Shown here: piece by piece, positions 1 to 9,371 of the stretch
Layout: each line of letters begins with the position of its first letter
Position numbering within the stretch: position 1 is the first letter of the stretch
Source: Mycobacterium sp. 236(2023)
GTDB lineage: Bacteria; Actinomycetota; Actinomycetes; Mycobacteriales; Mycobacteriaceae
Direction: 5' to 3'
Length of the DNA: 64,000 nt
NCBI RefSeq assembly: GCF_029623955.1
Contig: NZ_JARSBP010000001.1
Coordinates: 372,001 to 436,000, forward strand
Notes under the pieces: generated by a model
The model's database searches: none
Seen by the model: the letters and a program-made list of their open reading frames with translations, nothing else
Told to the model about the DNA's origin: nothing
Translations under genes and position numbers: made by a program

Positions 1-145
1 AGTCGCCGGGAAGGATCGGGAACAGCACGCCGGACTCGACGAACACGACGACCAGCAACCCGATCAGCGCCCAGGTGCCGAAGTAGCTGAGCAGGTTGAT
101 GGGGTCCAGAAAATCGGGCATCAGCGCGAGATTGTCGACGACCAC
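1..145 (-). CDS. DedA family membrane protein, N-terminal fragment
   Basis: Only the first 48 codons are present; the gene reads leftward off the window edge. The segment begins with a GTG codon and shows a hydrophobic stretch (FGTWALIGLLVVVFVE) followed by ESGVLFPILPGD, the typical DedA/SNARE-associated N-terminal pattern. DedA proteins are integral membrane proteins linked to lipid flipping and membrane homeostasis. The GTG start is supported by a TACCCT hexamer ending 7 bases upstream (153-158), which suggests a leaderless mRNA. By position next to fba it corresponds to the Rv0364 type of M. tuberculosis. It is divergent from the alcohol dehydrogenase. The rest of the protein cannot be judged. 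Confidence 0.8.
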   Translation of the reverse strand, partial: MVVDNLALMPDFLDPINLLSYFGTWALIGLLVVVFVESGVLFPILPGD

Positions 146-152
146 GGCCCCA

Positions 153-173
153 AGGGTACCGGCGGCTTAGGCT
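153..173. promoter_or_regulatory. Divergent -10 pair between DedA gene and alcohol dehydrogenase
   Basis: Minus strand TACCCT (153-158) lies 7 bases before the DedA GTG. Plus strand TAGGCT (168-173) lies 5 bases before the dehydrogenase ATG. Both fit TANNNT -10 elements placed for leaderless or near-leaderless transcripts. Inferred from sequence only. Confidence 0.5.
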
Positions 174-178
174 GAGAC

Positions 179-1192
179 ATGCCCACCCATAAAGCTGTGC
201 ACGTCGCCGCCGCCAACGAAGCGCTCGTCCTCACCGAGGTCGAGACACAGTCGCCGCCGTCCGATCATGTCCGCCTGGACGTCGCAGCGTGCGGCGTCTG
301 CGGGACCGACCGGGAATTCCACGCCGGACACTTCCCGGGCCTGCAGTGGCCGCTGACGATGGGTCATGAGATCGCCGGGACCGTGGCCGAGGTGGGCGAC
401 GGTGTCGAGGACTTCGCCGTCGGCGACCGGGTGGCGGTCGGCTGGTTCGGCGGCAACTGCAACCGCTGTGTCCCGTGCCGCAAGGGACAGTTCATGCAGT
501 GCACGAATCTTCAGGTGCCGAGTTGGCAGTACCCGGGCGGCTATGCAGAGTCGGTGACAGTGCCGCGGACGGCCCTTGCGCGGATCCCGGACGGGCTGTC
601 GTTCGTCGAAGCGGCGCCGATGGGGTGCGCGGGGGTGACGACGTTCAACGGCCTGCGTCAGACGCGCGCGAAGGCGGGCGACGTGGTGGCGATCCTGGGT
701 GTCGGCGGGCTGGGACACCTCGGGGTGCAGTGGTCGCGGGCGATGGGCTTCGAGACCGTCGCAATCGGGCGCGGTACCGGCAAGGCCGAGGAGGCCAAGG
801 GGTTCGGCGCGCACCACTACATCGACTCCACGGCGCAGGACGTCGCGGAGGAGTTGCAGAAGCTGGGCGGCGCGACCGTTGTGCTGGCCACCGCGAACAA
901 CGCGGAGGCAATGGCTGCGACGGTCGGCGGCCTGGGACCGCAGGGAGAATTGGTGACCGTTGGAGTGACCCCCGAGAACCTTCCGATCAGTCCGCTGCAA
1001 CTGATCAACGCCGGGCTCTCGGTGACCGGCCACCCGTCGGGCACAGCGCGTGACGTCGAGGAAACGCTGCACTTCGCACTGCTGTCGGGGGTGCGCGCGA
1101 TGATCGAAGAGCAGCCGCTGGCCGAGGCCGCGGAAGCCTTCGCTGCGATGGACGAGGGCCGCGCCCGCTATCGCCGGGTTCTGACCGTATAG
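179..1192 (+). CDS. Zinc-dependent alcohol dehydrogenase (MDR family)
   Basis: A 337-residue medium-chain dehydrogenase that should oxidise an alcohol to an aldehyde or ketone with NAD(P). The catalytic-zinc motif is visible as CGVCGTD (Cys41) and MGHE (His63, Glu64). The structural-zinc loop has four cysteines at 94, 97, 100 and 108 (CNRCVPC then C). A Rossmann dinucleotide motif GVGGLGHLG sits near residue 172. Length is normal for the family. It stands alone on its strand, divergent from the DedA gene, with a TAGGCT element 5 bases before the ATG. The substrate cannot be told from the sequence. Confidence 0.9.
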   Translation: MPTHKAVHVAAANEALVLTEVETQSPPSDHVRLDVAACGVCGTDREFHAGHFPGLQWPLTMGHEIAGTVAEVGDGVEDFAVGDRVAVGWFGGNCNRCVPCRKGQFMQCTNLQVPSWQYPGGYAESVTVPRTALARIPDGLSFVEAAPMGCAGVTTFNGLRQTRAKAGDVVAILGVGGLGHLGVQWSRAMGFETVAIGRGTGKAEEAKGFGAHHYIDSTAQDVAEELQKLGGATVVLATANNAEAMAATVGGLGPQGELVTVGVTPENLPISPLQLINAGLSVTGHPSGTARDVEETLHFALLSGVRAMIEEQPLAEAAEAFAAMDEGRARYRRVLTV

Positions 1193-1227
1193 GGAAACAC
1201 CCGATTTCTCCTGCGTCGCGCCGGCGC

Positions 1228-1233
1228 TAGCGT
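1228..1233 (+). promoter_or_regulatory. -10 element of leaderless lipoprotein gene
   Basis: TAGCGT followed by 7 bases and the ATG at 1241. No Shine-Dalgarno sequence is visible, so transcription probably starts at or next to the start codon. Confidence 0.5.
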
Positions 1234-1240
1234 CCGGTGG

Positions 1241-1765
1241 ATGACCGAACACTGTGGCGTTTCAAGGACTTTCGCGGTCGCTGCAGCATGCCTGGCCGTG
1301 GCCGGCTGCAGCTCGTCTGGCGACGGCGAGCCCGCCGCGGCCGACGACGCACCAGCGACGACATCGGCGGCCGCTCCGGCCGTGATCGACGCGTGTGCGC
1401 TGCTGTCGGCGCAGGACGTCTCGGCGTTGCTCGGTACAGACATCGAGGGGCGGTCCACCTCTACCGACCCCACGATGCCGGGGTGTCTGTGGGAGAACCC
1501 GGACAACTACGAGTCCATCTCGATCGAGATCGGTAATCCGAGTTCGGCGGTGAACAACACCCTTCCGCCACCAGAACCCGGTTTTCCCGACGTCGGGACA
1601 CCGGGCCCGGACGGCATGCGGTTCCTGGTGCCCGGGCAGGTGGAGTTCGCCGCGGGCGGCCGTAACAACATGGTGCAGGTCGCGGTCCTGGCGATGTCGG
1701 GGGACGAGGCCAACGCCGCCGCCGTCGACCTTGCCCGCAAGATCGGCCCCCAGATCCCGCGCTGA
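1241..1765 (+). CDS. DUF3558-type secreted lipoprotein
   Basis: 174 residues with a lipoprotein signal peptide: a hydrophobic stretch (TFAVAAACLAVAGC) ending in lipobox AVAGC, so the mature protein would be diacylated at Cys23 and anchored outside the cytoplasmic membrane. A Ser/Ala/Thr-rich linker follows. The folded part begins at about residue 48 (VIDACALLSAQDVSALLG) and has a second cysteine in PGCLWE, as in mycobacterial DUF3558 sensor-like lipoproteins; two cysteines could pair. No enzyme motif is seen. The gene ends one base pair from a convergent gene without a clear terminator. Function unknown. Confidence 0.75.
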   Translation: MTEHCGVSRTFAVAAACLAVAGCSSSGDGEPAAADDAPATTSAAAPAVIDACALLSAQDVSALLGTDIEGRSTSTDPTMPGCLWENPDNYESISIEIGNPSSAVNNTLPPPEPGFPDVGTPGPDGMRFLVPGQVEFAAGGRNNMVQVAVLAMSGDEANAAAVDLARKIGPQIPR

Positions 1766-2569
1766 CTAGAAGCTCGAGAAGTCCTGTTGTACGCGGCCGA
1801 TTTCGACGTTCTTGCCGTTGAAGTCGGCGCGGCACGTGACAACGACGGTGTAGGTCTGCCCGGGAAGCGGAGCGGCGAACTCCAGTGGGGTGGTGCCCTT
1901 GGGGTTGACCTGAAAATCGCGGCTGGCAGGAAGTCCGAGTCCGTTGACTTCCCTGGCGTTGTAGGTGCACTGGGCCTGCAGGTTGGAGGTGTTGCCCACG
2001 GTTACCTTGGCGCGCAACCCTTCTCGCACGATATTCAGCGTGACGGCATTCGTGGGTGCTTTCTCGACCGGTGGCGGGGGCGGCGGGGGTGCCGGCTCGG
2101 GAGCCGGGGCGGGCGCGGGCGCAGGCGCGGGCTCGGGAGCCGGGGAGGGTGGCTCGCCGAGCACGATGGCGACGTAGCTGATCTCTGCGTCGTCGTCCCG
2201 ACGCATTCCCACACCGAAGTCCTTGAATCGGCAGTTGGTGATCGCGCCGCGCATTCCGTCGACCAGGAGCGCGATCGCATCCGAGGTGGGGTCCGCGTCC
2301 GCGTTGCCCGCCTGGGTGATGCCGGAATAGCGGCCCGGCGGGGGTACTCCAGGTGCGCTGTTGCTTATCCGCGCCTGCGCGTCGCCTTCGAGGTCGATGT
2401 TGTAGTTCAGCGCTCCGCAGGGTGCGCCGCTGCGAGCAGCGTTGACAGCAGAACGGATCCCGTCGAGCGGGCTGGCGTTCGCGGCCGGCGCCACAACCGC
2501 GGACAGGGCACACGTAGCCGCCAAAAGCGCTGCAGATGCCACAGATACAGATGATCGATTCGTGTTCAC
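1766..2569 (-). CDS. Secreted two-domain protein, CAP-like N-terminus and Pro/Ala linker
   Basis: 267 residues from a GTG start chosen because GAGGGGG lies about 8 bases upstream and a signal peptide follows at once (ending near APAANA-SP). Residues about 36-140 resemble degenerate mycobacterial CAP/SCP domains (ITNCRFKDFGVGMRR, then a hydrophobic strand ISYVAIVLG); this is a weak match. A Pro/Ala/Glu linker at about residues 145-178 precedes a C-terminal beta-rich domain containing two cysteines (AQCTY, VVTCR). The protein is probably exported and cell-wall associated. Divergent from the DUF732 gene and convergent with the DUF3558 lipoprotein. Function unknown. Confidence 0.7.
   Translation of the reverse strand: MNTNRSSVSVASAALLAATCALSAVVAPAANASPLDGIRSAVNAARSGAPCGALNYNIDLEGDAQARISNSAPGVPPPGRYSGITQAGNADADPTSDAIALLVDGMRGAITNCRFKDFGVGMRRDDDAEISYVAIVLGEPPSPAPEPAPAPAPAPAPEPAPPPPPPPVEKAPTNAVTLNIVREGLRAKVTVGNTSNLQAQCTYNAREVNGLGLPASRDFQVNPKGTTPLEFAAPLPGQTYTVVVTCRADFNGKNVEIGRVQQDFSSF
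2094..2145. repeat. Short direct repeat in the Pro/Ala linker coding region
   Basis: GGCTCGGGAGCCGGGG occurs at 2094-2109 and again at 2130-2145, separated by GC-rich Ala-Pro codons. The 36-base period equals twelve residues of the PEPAPAP linker. Such repeats can change copy number by slippage; here it only alters linker length. Confidence 0.7.
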
Positions 2570-2723
2570 GCTCAGACCCCCTCGGACGACAGCCGGCCGA
2601 TCGACGATAAGTCGTGCATCACCGGCAACTAAATAGGGTGTTTTCCTACATCTGAGGAATGGACCCCGCCGGAGACGCCGGCAGCGGATACTCTCGGCAC
2701 GACTGCTAGGAGACGAGGACTCG

Positions 2724-3029
2724 ATGCCGAAGATGTATGGCCCACTGACTGCTGTGATCGCCTGCGGCGCAAGCATGCTGATGCTCGCCCCCGCGGCAAC
2801 GGCTGACCCGGGAACGTTCCTGGAAGAACTGACCATCAATAACGCCTGGCTACCGGGCAAGAACGCCGAGCAGGTCATCGCCGCGGGCTACGGTGCGTGC
2901 GCGGACCTGCGCAGCGGCGTCCCGGTACTCGACGAGATGAGCCGGGTGGAGCAGCTCTACCAGTTCCAGCAGGGCACCCTCTTCGTCAGCGCGGCCAGCA
3001 CACACCTGTGCCCGGACTTCGCCGGGTAA
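2724..3029 (+). CDS. DUF732 small secreted protein
   Basis: 101 residues. An N-terminal signal peptide (hydrophobic VIACGASMLMLAPAATA, cleavage near ATA-DP) is followed by a DUF732-type domain: FLEELTINNAW, then a central GYGACADLR with one cysteine and a C-terminal HLCPDFAG with the second, which probably form a disulfide. DUF732 proteins are common, small, exported mycobacterial proteins of unknown function. A GGAGACGAGG purine tract lies upstream, so a leadered mRNA is likely; TACTCT at about 2692 is a possible -10. Confidence 0.8.
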   Translation: MPKMYGPLTAVIACGASMLMLAPAATADPGTFLEELTINNAWLPGKNAEQVIAAGYGACADLRSGVPVLDEMSRVEQLYQFQQGTLFVSAASTHLCPDFAG

Positions 3030-3174
3030 CGCGCTGAAGTCCTCGCCCATTCGCCGCACATTCGCGGCTCACCACCCCCGCTGACACCTCGGATCATGAC
3101 GTAGCGGGGCGCGACCTGCGCCTGGTCAATATGCAAAGCAGTCGGGATTCGCCCGATTCAAGTGCTCCCGCGGC

Positions 3175-3190
3175 GTCGGAAGCTTCCGAC
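3175..3190. promoter_or_regulatory. Perfect 16-bp palindrome upstream of fba
   Basis: GTCGGAAGCTTCCGAC is self-complementary and lies 95 bases before the fba start, in the 255-base gap after the DUF732 gene. A second small inverted repeat, AGCCC-TCA-GGGCT, lies at 3215-3227. Either could be an operator or a hairpin. The rest of this gap shows no recognisable gene. Confidence 0.4.
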
Positions 3191-3284
3191 TGTGGCGATC
3201 GACATCCGTCTCTGAGCCCTCAGGGCTGTGGAGCTCGACCATTCTTGACATACTTCGGTGTACGCAAAATGGAGAGGAACCGCC

Positions 3285-4319
3285 ATGCCCATCGCTACGC
3301 CCGAGGTTTACGCGGAGATGCTCAGCCGCGCCAAGGAGCACTCGTTCGCATTCCCGGCGATCAACTGCGTCGGCTCGGAGAGCGTCAACGCCGCTATCAA
3401 GGGTTTCGCCGACGCCGGCTCCGACGGCATCATCCAATTCTCTACTGGCGGTGCGGAATTCGCGTCTGGGCTCGGCGTCAAGGAGATGGTCACCGGCGCG
3501 GTGGCGCTCGCCGAGTTCGCCCACGTGGTCGCCGCCAAGTACGACATCACCGTCGCGCTGCACACCGACCACTGCCCGAAGGACAAGCTCGACACGTACG
3601 TCCGGCCGCTGCTGGCCATCTCCGCCGAGCGTGTCGCCAAGGGGCAGAACCCGCTGTTCCAGTCGCACATGTGGGACGGCTCGGCGGTGCCGATCGACGA
3701 GAACCTCGAGATTGCGCAGGAACTGCTGAAGCTCTCGGCCGAAGCCAAGATCATCCTCGAGATCGAGATCGGCGTCGTCGGCGGTGAAGAGGACGGTGTC
3801 GAGGCCGAGATCAACGACAAGCTCTACACCACGCCCGAGGATTTCGAGAAGACCATCGATGCACTCGGCGCCGGCGAGCACGGCAAGTATCTGCTGGCGG
3901 CGACGTTCGGCAATGTGCACGGCGTCTACAAGCCGGGCAACGTCAAGCTCAGGCCCGAGGTGCTCGCCGAGGGGCAGAAGGTGGCCTCGGCAAAGCTCGG
4001 TCTTGAGGCCGGATCGAAGCCCTTCGACTTCGTCTTCCATGGTGGCTCAGGCTCGTTGAAGTCCGAGATCGAGGATTCGCTGAAGTACGGCGTCGTCAAG
4101 ATGAACGTGGACACCGACACCCAGTACGCGTTCACCCGCCCGATCGTCGGCCACATGTTCTCCAACTACGACGGCGTGCTGAAGGTCGACGGCGAGGTGG
4201 GCAACAAGAAGGTCTACGACCCGCGCAGCTACTTCAAGAAAGCGGAAGCCTCGATGAGCGAGCGCGTGGTGGAGGCCTGCAACGACCTGCACAGCGCGGG
4301 CCGCAGCGTCTCGGCCTGA
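3285..4319 (+). CDS. fba: Class II fructose-bisphosphate aldolase
   Basis: 344 residues, the same length as the M. tuberculosis enzyme. It cleaves fructose 1,6-bisphosphate to dihydroxyacetone phosphate and glyceraldehyde 3-phosphate in glycolysis and works in reverse in gluconeogenesis, in the cytoplasm. The class II signature HTDHC holds catalytic Asp95 and zinc ligand His96; EIEIGVVGGEEDGVE is the second conserved block and NMNVDTDTQYAF-like residues bind phosphate near the C-terminus. The start is set by GGAGAGGAAC directly upstream; an in-frame upstream ATG at 3258-region residues lacks such a site. Single gene, ending at a strong hairpin. Confidence 0.96.
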   Translation: MPIATPEVYAEMLSRAKEHSFAFPAINCVGSESVNAAIKGFADAGSDGIIQFSTGGAEFASGLGVKEMVTGAVALAEFAHVVAAKYDITVALHTDHCPKDKLDTYVRPLLAISAERVAKGQNPLFQSHMWDGSAVPIDENLEIAQELLKLSAEAKIILEIEIGVVGGEEDGVEAEINDKLYTTPEDFEKTIDALGAGEHGKYLLAATFGNVHGVYKPGNVKLRPEVLAEGQKVASAKLGLEAGSKPFDFVFHGGSGSLKSEIEDSLKYGVVKMNVDTDTQYAFTRPIVGHMFSNYDGVLKVDGEVGNKKVYDPRSYFKKAEASMSERVVEACNDLHSAGRSVSA

Positions 4320-4321
4320 GT

Positions 4322-4370
4322 GATTTCGGCGTAGTTTGTCGCGCTGACGTTGACGAACTACGCCGAAATC
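4322..4370. terminator. Bidirectional hairpin terminator between fba and the membrane protein gene
   Basis: Arms GATTTCGGCGTAGTTTGTC (4322-4340) and GACGAACTACGCCGAAATC (4352-4370) pair at 18 of 19 positions, with a G-U pair for the remaining one, around an 11-base loop. It lies just after the fba stop and before the stop of a convergent gene, without a U-tract on either side, as is common for mycobacterial terminators. Confidence 0.8.
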
Positions 4371-4378
4371 GCAGGTAA

Positions 4379-5155
4379 CTACTGCGGGGCCTGGCAGATC
4401 TTCCACTGGTCGTCGCGAAACTGCAGGTCGAAGCTGCGGGTGGAGCGCGTCTGCGGTGCGAACGCCATGAAGGTCGTGACGTTGGCTTCGGCGTGGTCGC
4501 CGTTGACGACGATCTGGTCGATGCTGGCCACCACGGGGTAGCGGCCCGCATCGGCCACCCGCTGGTGGGTCTCGGTCCACTTCTTGTCGTCGAGGTTGTT
4601 GTAGCCCTCGGCTGTCGTGCCGCAGGTGATGCTGCGCAGCGTCGCGAGGTCGCCCTTTTCGATCGCGGCGTCGTAGTTCTGGATCGTGGTGCGCACGTGG
4701 TCCTCCTGCGACACCGCGGGTGAGGATTCCCGGGTCAGCAGGATGGTCCCGAGCACCGCGACGGCCGCCAGCGCCGCGATGACCAGCACGATGGCGATGG
4801 CCCAGCCCCACTTGCGCTTCGGCTTGGGCGGTTTCGGGGCGTCGTCGCGCGGTGGAATCATCTGTGGCGCAACGGGAGTGCCGGGGTCGCGTGCGGCGAA
4901 CTGCTCGGTCGCCGGGTCGTTCGAGCGGCTGATGATCTGCGTGGAGCCGGCGTCGAATCCGGACGGCGCGGTGAATCGCCGCTCGTTCGGGTCGACCGTC
5001 AGCTCGTCGCCGGACGTCTCCGCCGGGGCGAACACCTCGGTGGCCGGCTCATGCTCGGGATCGGCCCCCGGCAGCACTTCCGTCTCGGCGTCGGTGGCTG
5101 CGGCCACCTCCTCGGTGGGCTCGTCCGAGTTGTCAGGCCCTTGGGGGTTCGACAT
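4379..5155 (-). CDS. Single-pass membrane protein with extracytoplasmic NTF2-like domain (Rv0361 type)
   Basis: 258 residues. A long acidic, Pro-rich cytoplasmic N-terminus (about 1-115) ends in basic KPPKPKRKWGW, followed by one membrane helix (IAIVLVIAALAAVAVLGTIL, about 120-139). The exported C-terminal domain (about 150-258) looks like the NTF2/DUF4878 folds seen in mycobacterial membrane proteins, with two cysteines (SITCGTT and KICQAPQ). The ATG is placed 8 bases after TAAGCT (5164-5169), which fits a leaderless start. Divergent from the DUF3151 gene, as Rv0361/Rv0360c. Function unknown. Confidence 0.75.
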   Translation of the reverse strand: MSNPQGPDNSDEPTEEVAAATDAETEVLPGADPEHEPATEVFAPAETSGDELTVDPNERRFTAPSGFDAGSTQIISRSNDPATEQFAARDPGTPVAPQMIPPRDDAPKPPKPKRKWGWAIAIVLVIAALAAVAVLGTILLTRESSPAVSQEDHVRTTIQNYDAAIEKGDLATLRSITCGTTAEGYNNLDDKKWTETHQRVADAGRYPVVASIDQIVVNGDHAEANVTTFMAFAPQTRSTRSFDLQFRDDQWKICQAPQ

Positions 5156-5163
5156 ACCGCGGA

Positions 5164-5210
5164 AGCTTAGCCATCCGCAGTGACGGCTGCCCACGCCCAC
5201 ACGGCACAAT
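5164..5210. promoter_or_regulatory. Divergent leaderless promoters, Rv0361-type / DUF3151 genes
   Basis: Minus strand TAAGCT (5164-5169) lies 8 bases before the ATG at 5155. Plus strand CACAAT (5205-5210) lies 7 bases before the ATG at 5218. The plus-strand site is only an xANNNT match and is weaker. Confidence 0.4.
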
Positions 5211-5217
5211 GGGGCCC

Positions 5218-5634
5218 ATGACTCGGATGGGTGATCTTCTCGGACCGGAACCTGTGTTGCTGCCCGGCGATCCCGCGGCGGAAGCCGAACTCGACGCCGC
5301 GGAGAACCCGTCCATTGTCGCTGCGGCGCACCCCGCGGCCTCGATTGCGTGGGCTGTGCTGGCCGAGCAGGCCCTCGAGGCCGATCAGGCTGTCACCGCC
5401 TACGCCTATGCGCGCACCGGATACCACCGCGGGCTCGATGCGTTGCGCCGCAACGGGTGGAAGGGCTTCGGTCCGGTGCCGTTCGCGCACGAACCCAATC
5501 AGGGTTTTCTGCGGTGTGTCGGCGCTCTGGCGCGTGCCGCCGAGTCGATCGGGGAGACGCCTGAGTATCAGCGCTGCCTGGATCTGCTCGACGACTGCGA
5601 TCCGTCGGCGCGAGGCGAACTCGGCCTGAGCTAG
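5218..5634 (+). CDS. DUF3151 family protein (Rv0360c type)
   Basis: 138 residues, with a short helical-repeat character: AASIAWAVLAEQAL, ADQAVTAYAYARTGYHRGLDALRRNGWKG and FLRCVGALARAAESIG look like TPR-like helix pairs. It ends in LLDDCDPSARGEL. This matches the actinobacterial DUF3151 family of small soluble proteins without known role. Two in-frame ATGs compete: 5209 and 5218. I chose 5218 because a -10-like CACAAT lies 7 bases before it and it gives the expected MTRMGDLLGPEPVLLPG beginning. Confidence 0.75.
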   Translation: MTRMGDLLGPEPVLLPGDPAAEAELDAAENPSIVAAAHPAASIAWAVLAEQALEADQAVTAYAYARTGYHRGLDALRRNGWKGFGPVPFAHEPNQGFLRCVGALARAAESIGETPEYQRCLDLLDDCDPSARGELGLS

Positions 5635-5639
5635 GCCCG

Positions 5640-6533
5640 TTACTTCGTCTCGCACTCGCAGTCGGCGGCGCTGCTGGGAGGTTCCACCTGCACCGTGGCG
5701 TGGTCCAGCCCGCGCGCGGTGAGCACAGCGCGTGCCTCGTCGAGTACCTGCGCCGAATCCCGGCTGCTGGTCAGATGGGCGGTGACCATGTCCTTGCCGG
5801 GCACCAGCGTCCACACGTGCAGGTCGTGCACCTCGGTCACCCCGGTGACCGCACCGAGTGCGCTGCGCAGTTCCTCGACGTCGACGTGGGCAGGCGACGA
5901 TTCGGACAGGATCCGCAGTGCAGCCCTGGCCAGCGCGAAGGCGCGGGGCAGCACCCACAGCGCGACGAGCACGGCGACGACGACGTCGGCGTAGGGCCAC
6001 CGGGTGGTGACGGTGACGATGCCGGCAATGAGGACCCCGATGCTGCCGACGGTGTCGGCGACGACCTCCATGTAGGCGCCCTTGACGGCCAGGCTCGTCT
6101 CGGAGTGCGAGCGCAGCATCATCACGACGACGGCGTTGGCGATCAGGCCGGCGAGGGCGACGACGATCATCGGGACGCCGGGAACGTCAGGCGCATCGCC
6201 GAGGCGTTCGAACGCCTCGTAGAGGATGAAACCGGCGACGCCCAGCAGCAGCACGGCGTTGGCGACAGCGGTGAACACCTCGGCGCGGTGCCAGCCATAA
6301 GTCCGTGAGGGGGAGGTGCTGCCGCGCTTGGCGAGCAGCACCGCGGTCAGCCCCATGAACATCGCGACGAGGTCGGTCAGCATGTGGCCGGCGTCGGCGA
6401 GCAGGGCGATCGAGTTGATCGCGAGCGCGGTCGTCAGTTCGACGACGAAGAAGACGGTGAGGATGCCCGCGGCGATGACCATGCGGGAGACCTTGGTGTC
6501 ACCACCATGGCTGTGATCGTGTCCTGCTCCCAT
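5640..6533 (-). CDS. zitA: Cation diffusion facilitator zinc exporter
   Basis: 297 residues with six membrane helices, an N-terminal His-rich stretch (HDHSHGG) and a cytoplasmic C-terminal domain ending in a CEC motif. CDF proteins export Zn(II) or related divalent metals in exchange for protons. The TM2 metal site is present (AGHMLTD); the TM5 site reads EVVAD, with Glu where HxxxD is usual in classical zinc CDFs. The gene sits between fba and purA, where M. smegmatis carries the SmtB-controlled exporter ZitA (from memory), and its promoter has a metal-sensor-type palindrome. Specificity for zinc is inferred. Confidence 0.88.
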   Translation of the reverse strand: MGAGHDHSHGGDTKVSRMVIAAGILTVFFVVELTTALAINSIALLADAGHMLTDLVAMFMGLTAVLLAKRGSTSPSRTYGWHRAEVFTAVANAVLLLGVAGFILYEAFERLGDAPDVPGVPMIVVALAGLIANAVVVMMLRSHSETSLAVKGAYMEVVADTVGSIGVLIAGIVTVTTRWPYADVVVAVLVALWVLPRAFALARAALRILSESSPAHVDVEELRSALGAVTGVTEVHDLHVWTLVPGKDMVTAHLTSSRDSAQVLDEARAVLTARGLDHATVQVEPPSSAADCECETK

Positions 6534-6539
6534 GCGGTG

Positions 6540-6562
6540 AATATATGCGTATTAATGCATAT
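6540..6562 (-). promoter_or_regulatory. ArsR/SmtB-type operator overlapping the zitA -10
   Basis: ATATGC (6543-6548) and GCATAT (6557-6562) form a perfect 6-8-6 inverted repeat in an AT-rich patch. On the coding strand TATATT (6540-6545) ends 6 bases before the zitA ATG and overlaps the repeat, so a bound repressor would block the -10. This is the arrangement expected for a zinc-released SmtB-family sensor. No such sensor gene is in the window. Confidence 0.7.
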
Positions 6563-6573
6563 GTCGCAAGTGT

Positions 6574-7353
6574 CTAGAGCCAGGCCGACCAGAAGCGGGT
6601 CAGCTGACCGCCGACTGCGGACAGGTACGAATCCACCCCGGACAGGTCGAACAGCCAGTAAACCGCCCCGAAGAACCACTGGTTCATGCCCGGCGCGAGC
6701 AGGAGCAGAAGCAGGATGAAGAAGCCCCACTGCTTGGCAGGCGCCACGGCCCGCTGTGTCTCCGGGCTCAGATGAGGTTCGAGGGATCCGTAGCCGTCGA
6801 GGCCGGGGATCGGCAGCATGTTCAGCAGGAACGCGGTGACCTGAAGGAACCCGAGGAACGCCATCCCGGCCCAGAACACAGAGTGCTCGGGGTCGTAGAA
6901 CATCCGCGTGAGAAGCAGCAGGACGACCGCGAAAACCAAGTTGACGGCAGGCCCGGCGAGGCTGACCAACGTCTTCTGCCGCTTGGTCATGTAACCCGTC
7001 TGCACGTAGACCGCACCGCCGGGAAGCCCGATCCCGCCGAGCGCGATGAACAGCACCGGTAGCCCCAGCGACAGCAGCGGATGGGTGTACTTGAACGGGT
7101 TGAGCGTGAGGTATCCGCGGGCCGCCACCCCGTGGTCGCCGAACCGGTGCGCCGAGTAGGCGTGGCCGAACTCGTGCAGGCACAGCGTCACCAGCCAGCC
7201 GAAGATGACGAAGACGAACACGCCGGCATAGGCGATCGGCGCGACGTCGCGACCCGCGACCCAGGCCAGTGCGCCGCCCGCTGCGGTCACGGCGATCAAC
7301 GCCACGAAGATGGGGCTCGGCCGCACCGACTGGCGCAGCGGGCGAATGCTCAC
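6574..7353 (-). CDS. rip2: Site-2 (M50) intramembrane protease
   Basis: 259 residues, multi-pass membrane protein. The zinc motif HEFGH is at residues 60-64 within a membrane helix, and the third ligand motif is NMLPIPGLDGYG at about 190, the NxxPxxxLDG signature. Such proteases cut transmembrane anti-sigma factors or other membrane substrates inside the bilayer. Position next to the Rv0358-type gene and purA matches M. tuberculosis Rv0359 (Rip2). It lacks a PDZ domain, unlike Rip1. The GTG start overlaps nothing and lies 20 bases after the upstream gene, so the two are probably co-transcribed. Confidence 0.88.
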   Translation of the reverse strand: MSIRPLRQSVRPSPIFVALIAVTAAGGALAWVAGRDVAPIAYAGVFVFVIFGWLVTLCLHEFGHAYSAHRFGDHGVAARGYLTLNPFKYTHPLLSLGLPVLFIALGGIGLPGGAVYVQTGYMTKRQKTLVSLAGPAVNLVFAVVLLLLTRMFYDPEHSVFWAGMAFLGFLQVTAFLLNMLPIPGLDGYGSLEPHLSPETQRAVAPAKQWGFFILLLLLLAPGMNQWFFGAVYWLFDLSGVDSYLSAVGGQLTRFWSAWL

Positions 7354-7373
7354 CCCACAAAAAATACCTGCGG

Positions 7374-9367
<1,994 letters not shown>

Positions 9368-9371
9368 CGGG

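Noticed and set aside
2670..2684. GCCGG-AGACG-CCGGC repeat between the CAP-like and DUF732 genes as an operator
   Set aside because: Short and GC-only in a GC-rich genome; such repeats are expected by chance.
3245..3250. TTGACA as a -35 for fba
   Set aside because: No TANNNT lies 16-19 bases downstream, so the promoter cannot be completed.
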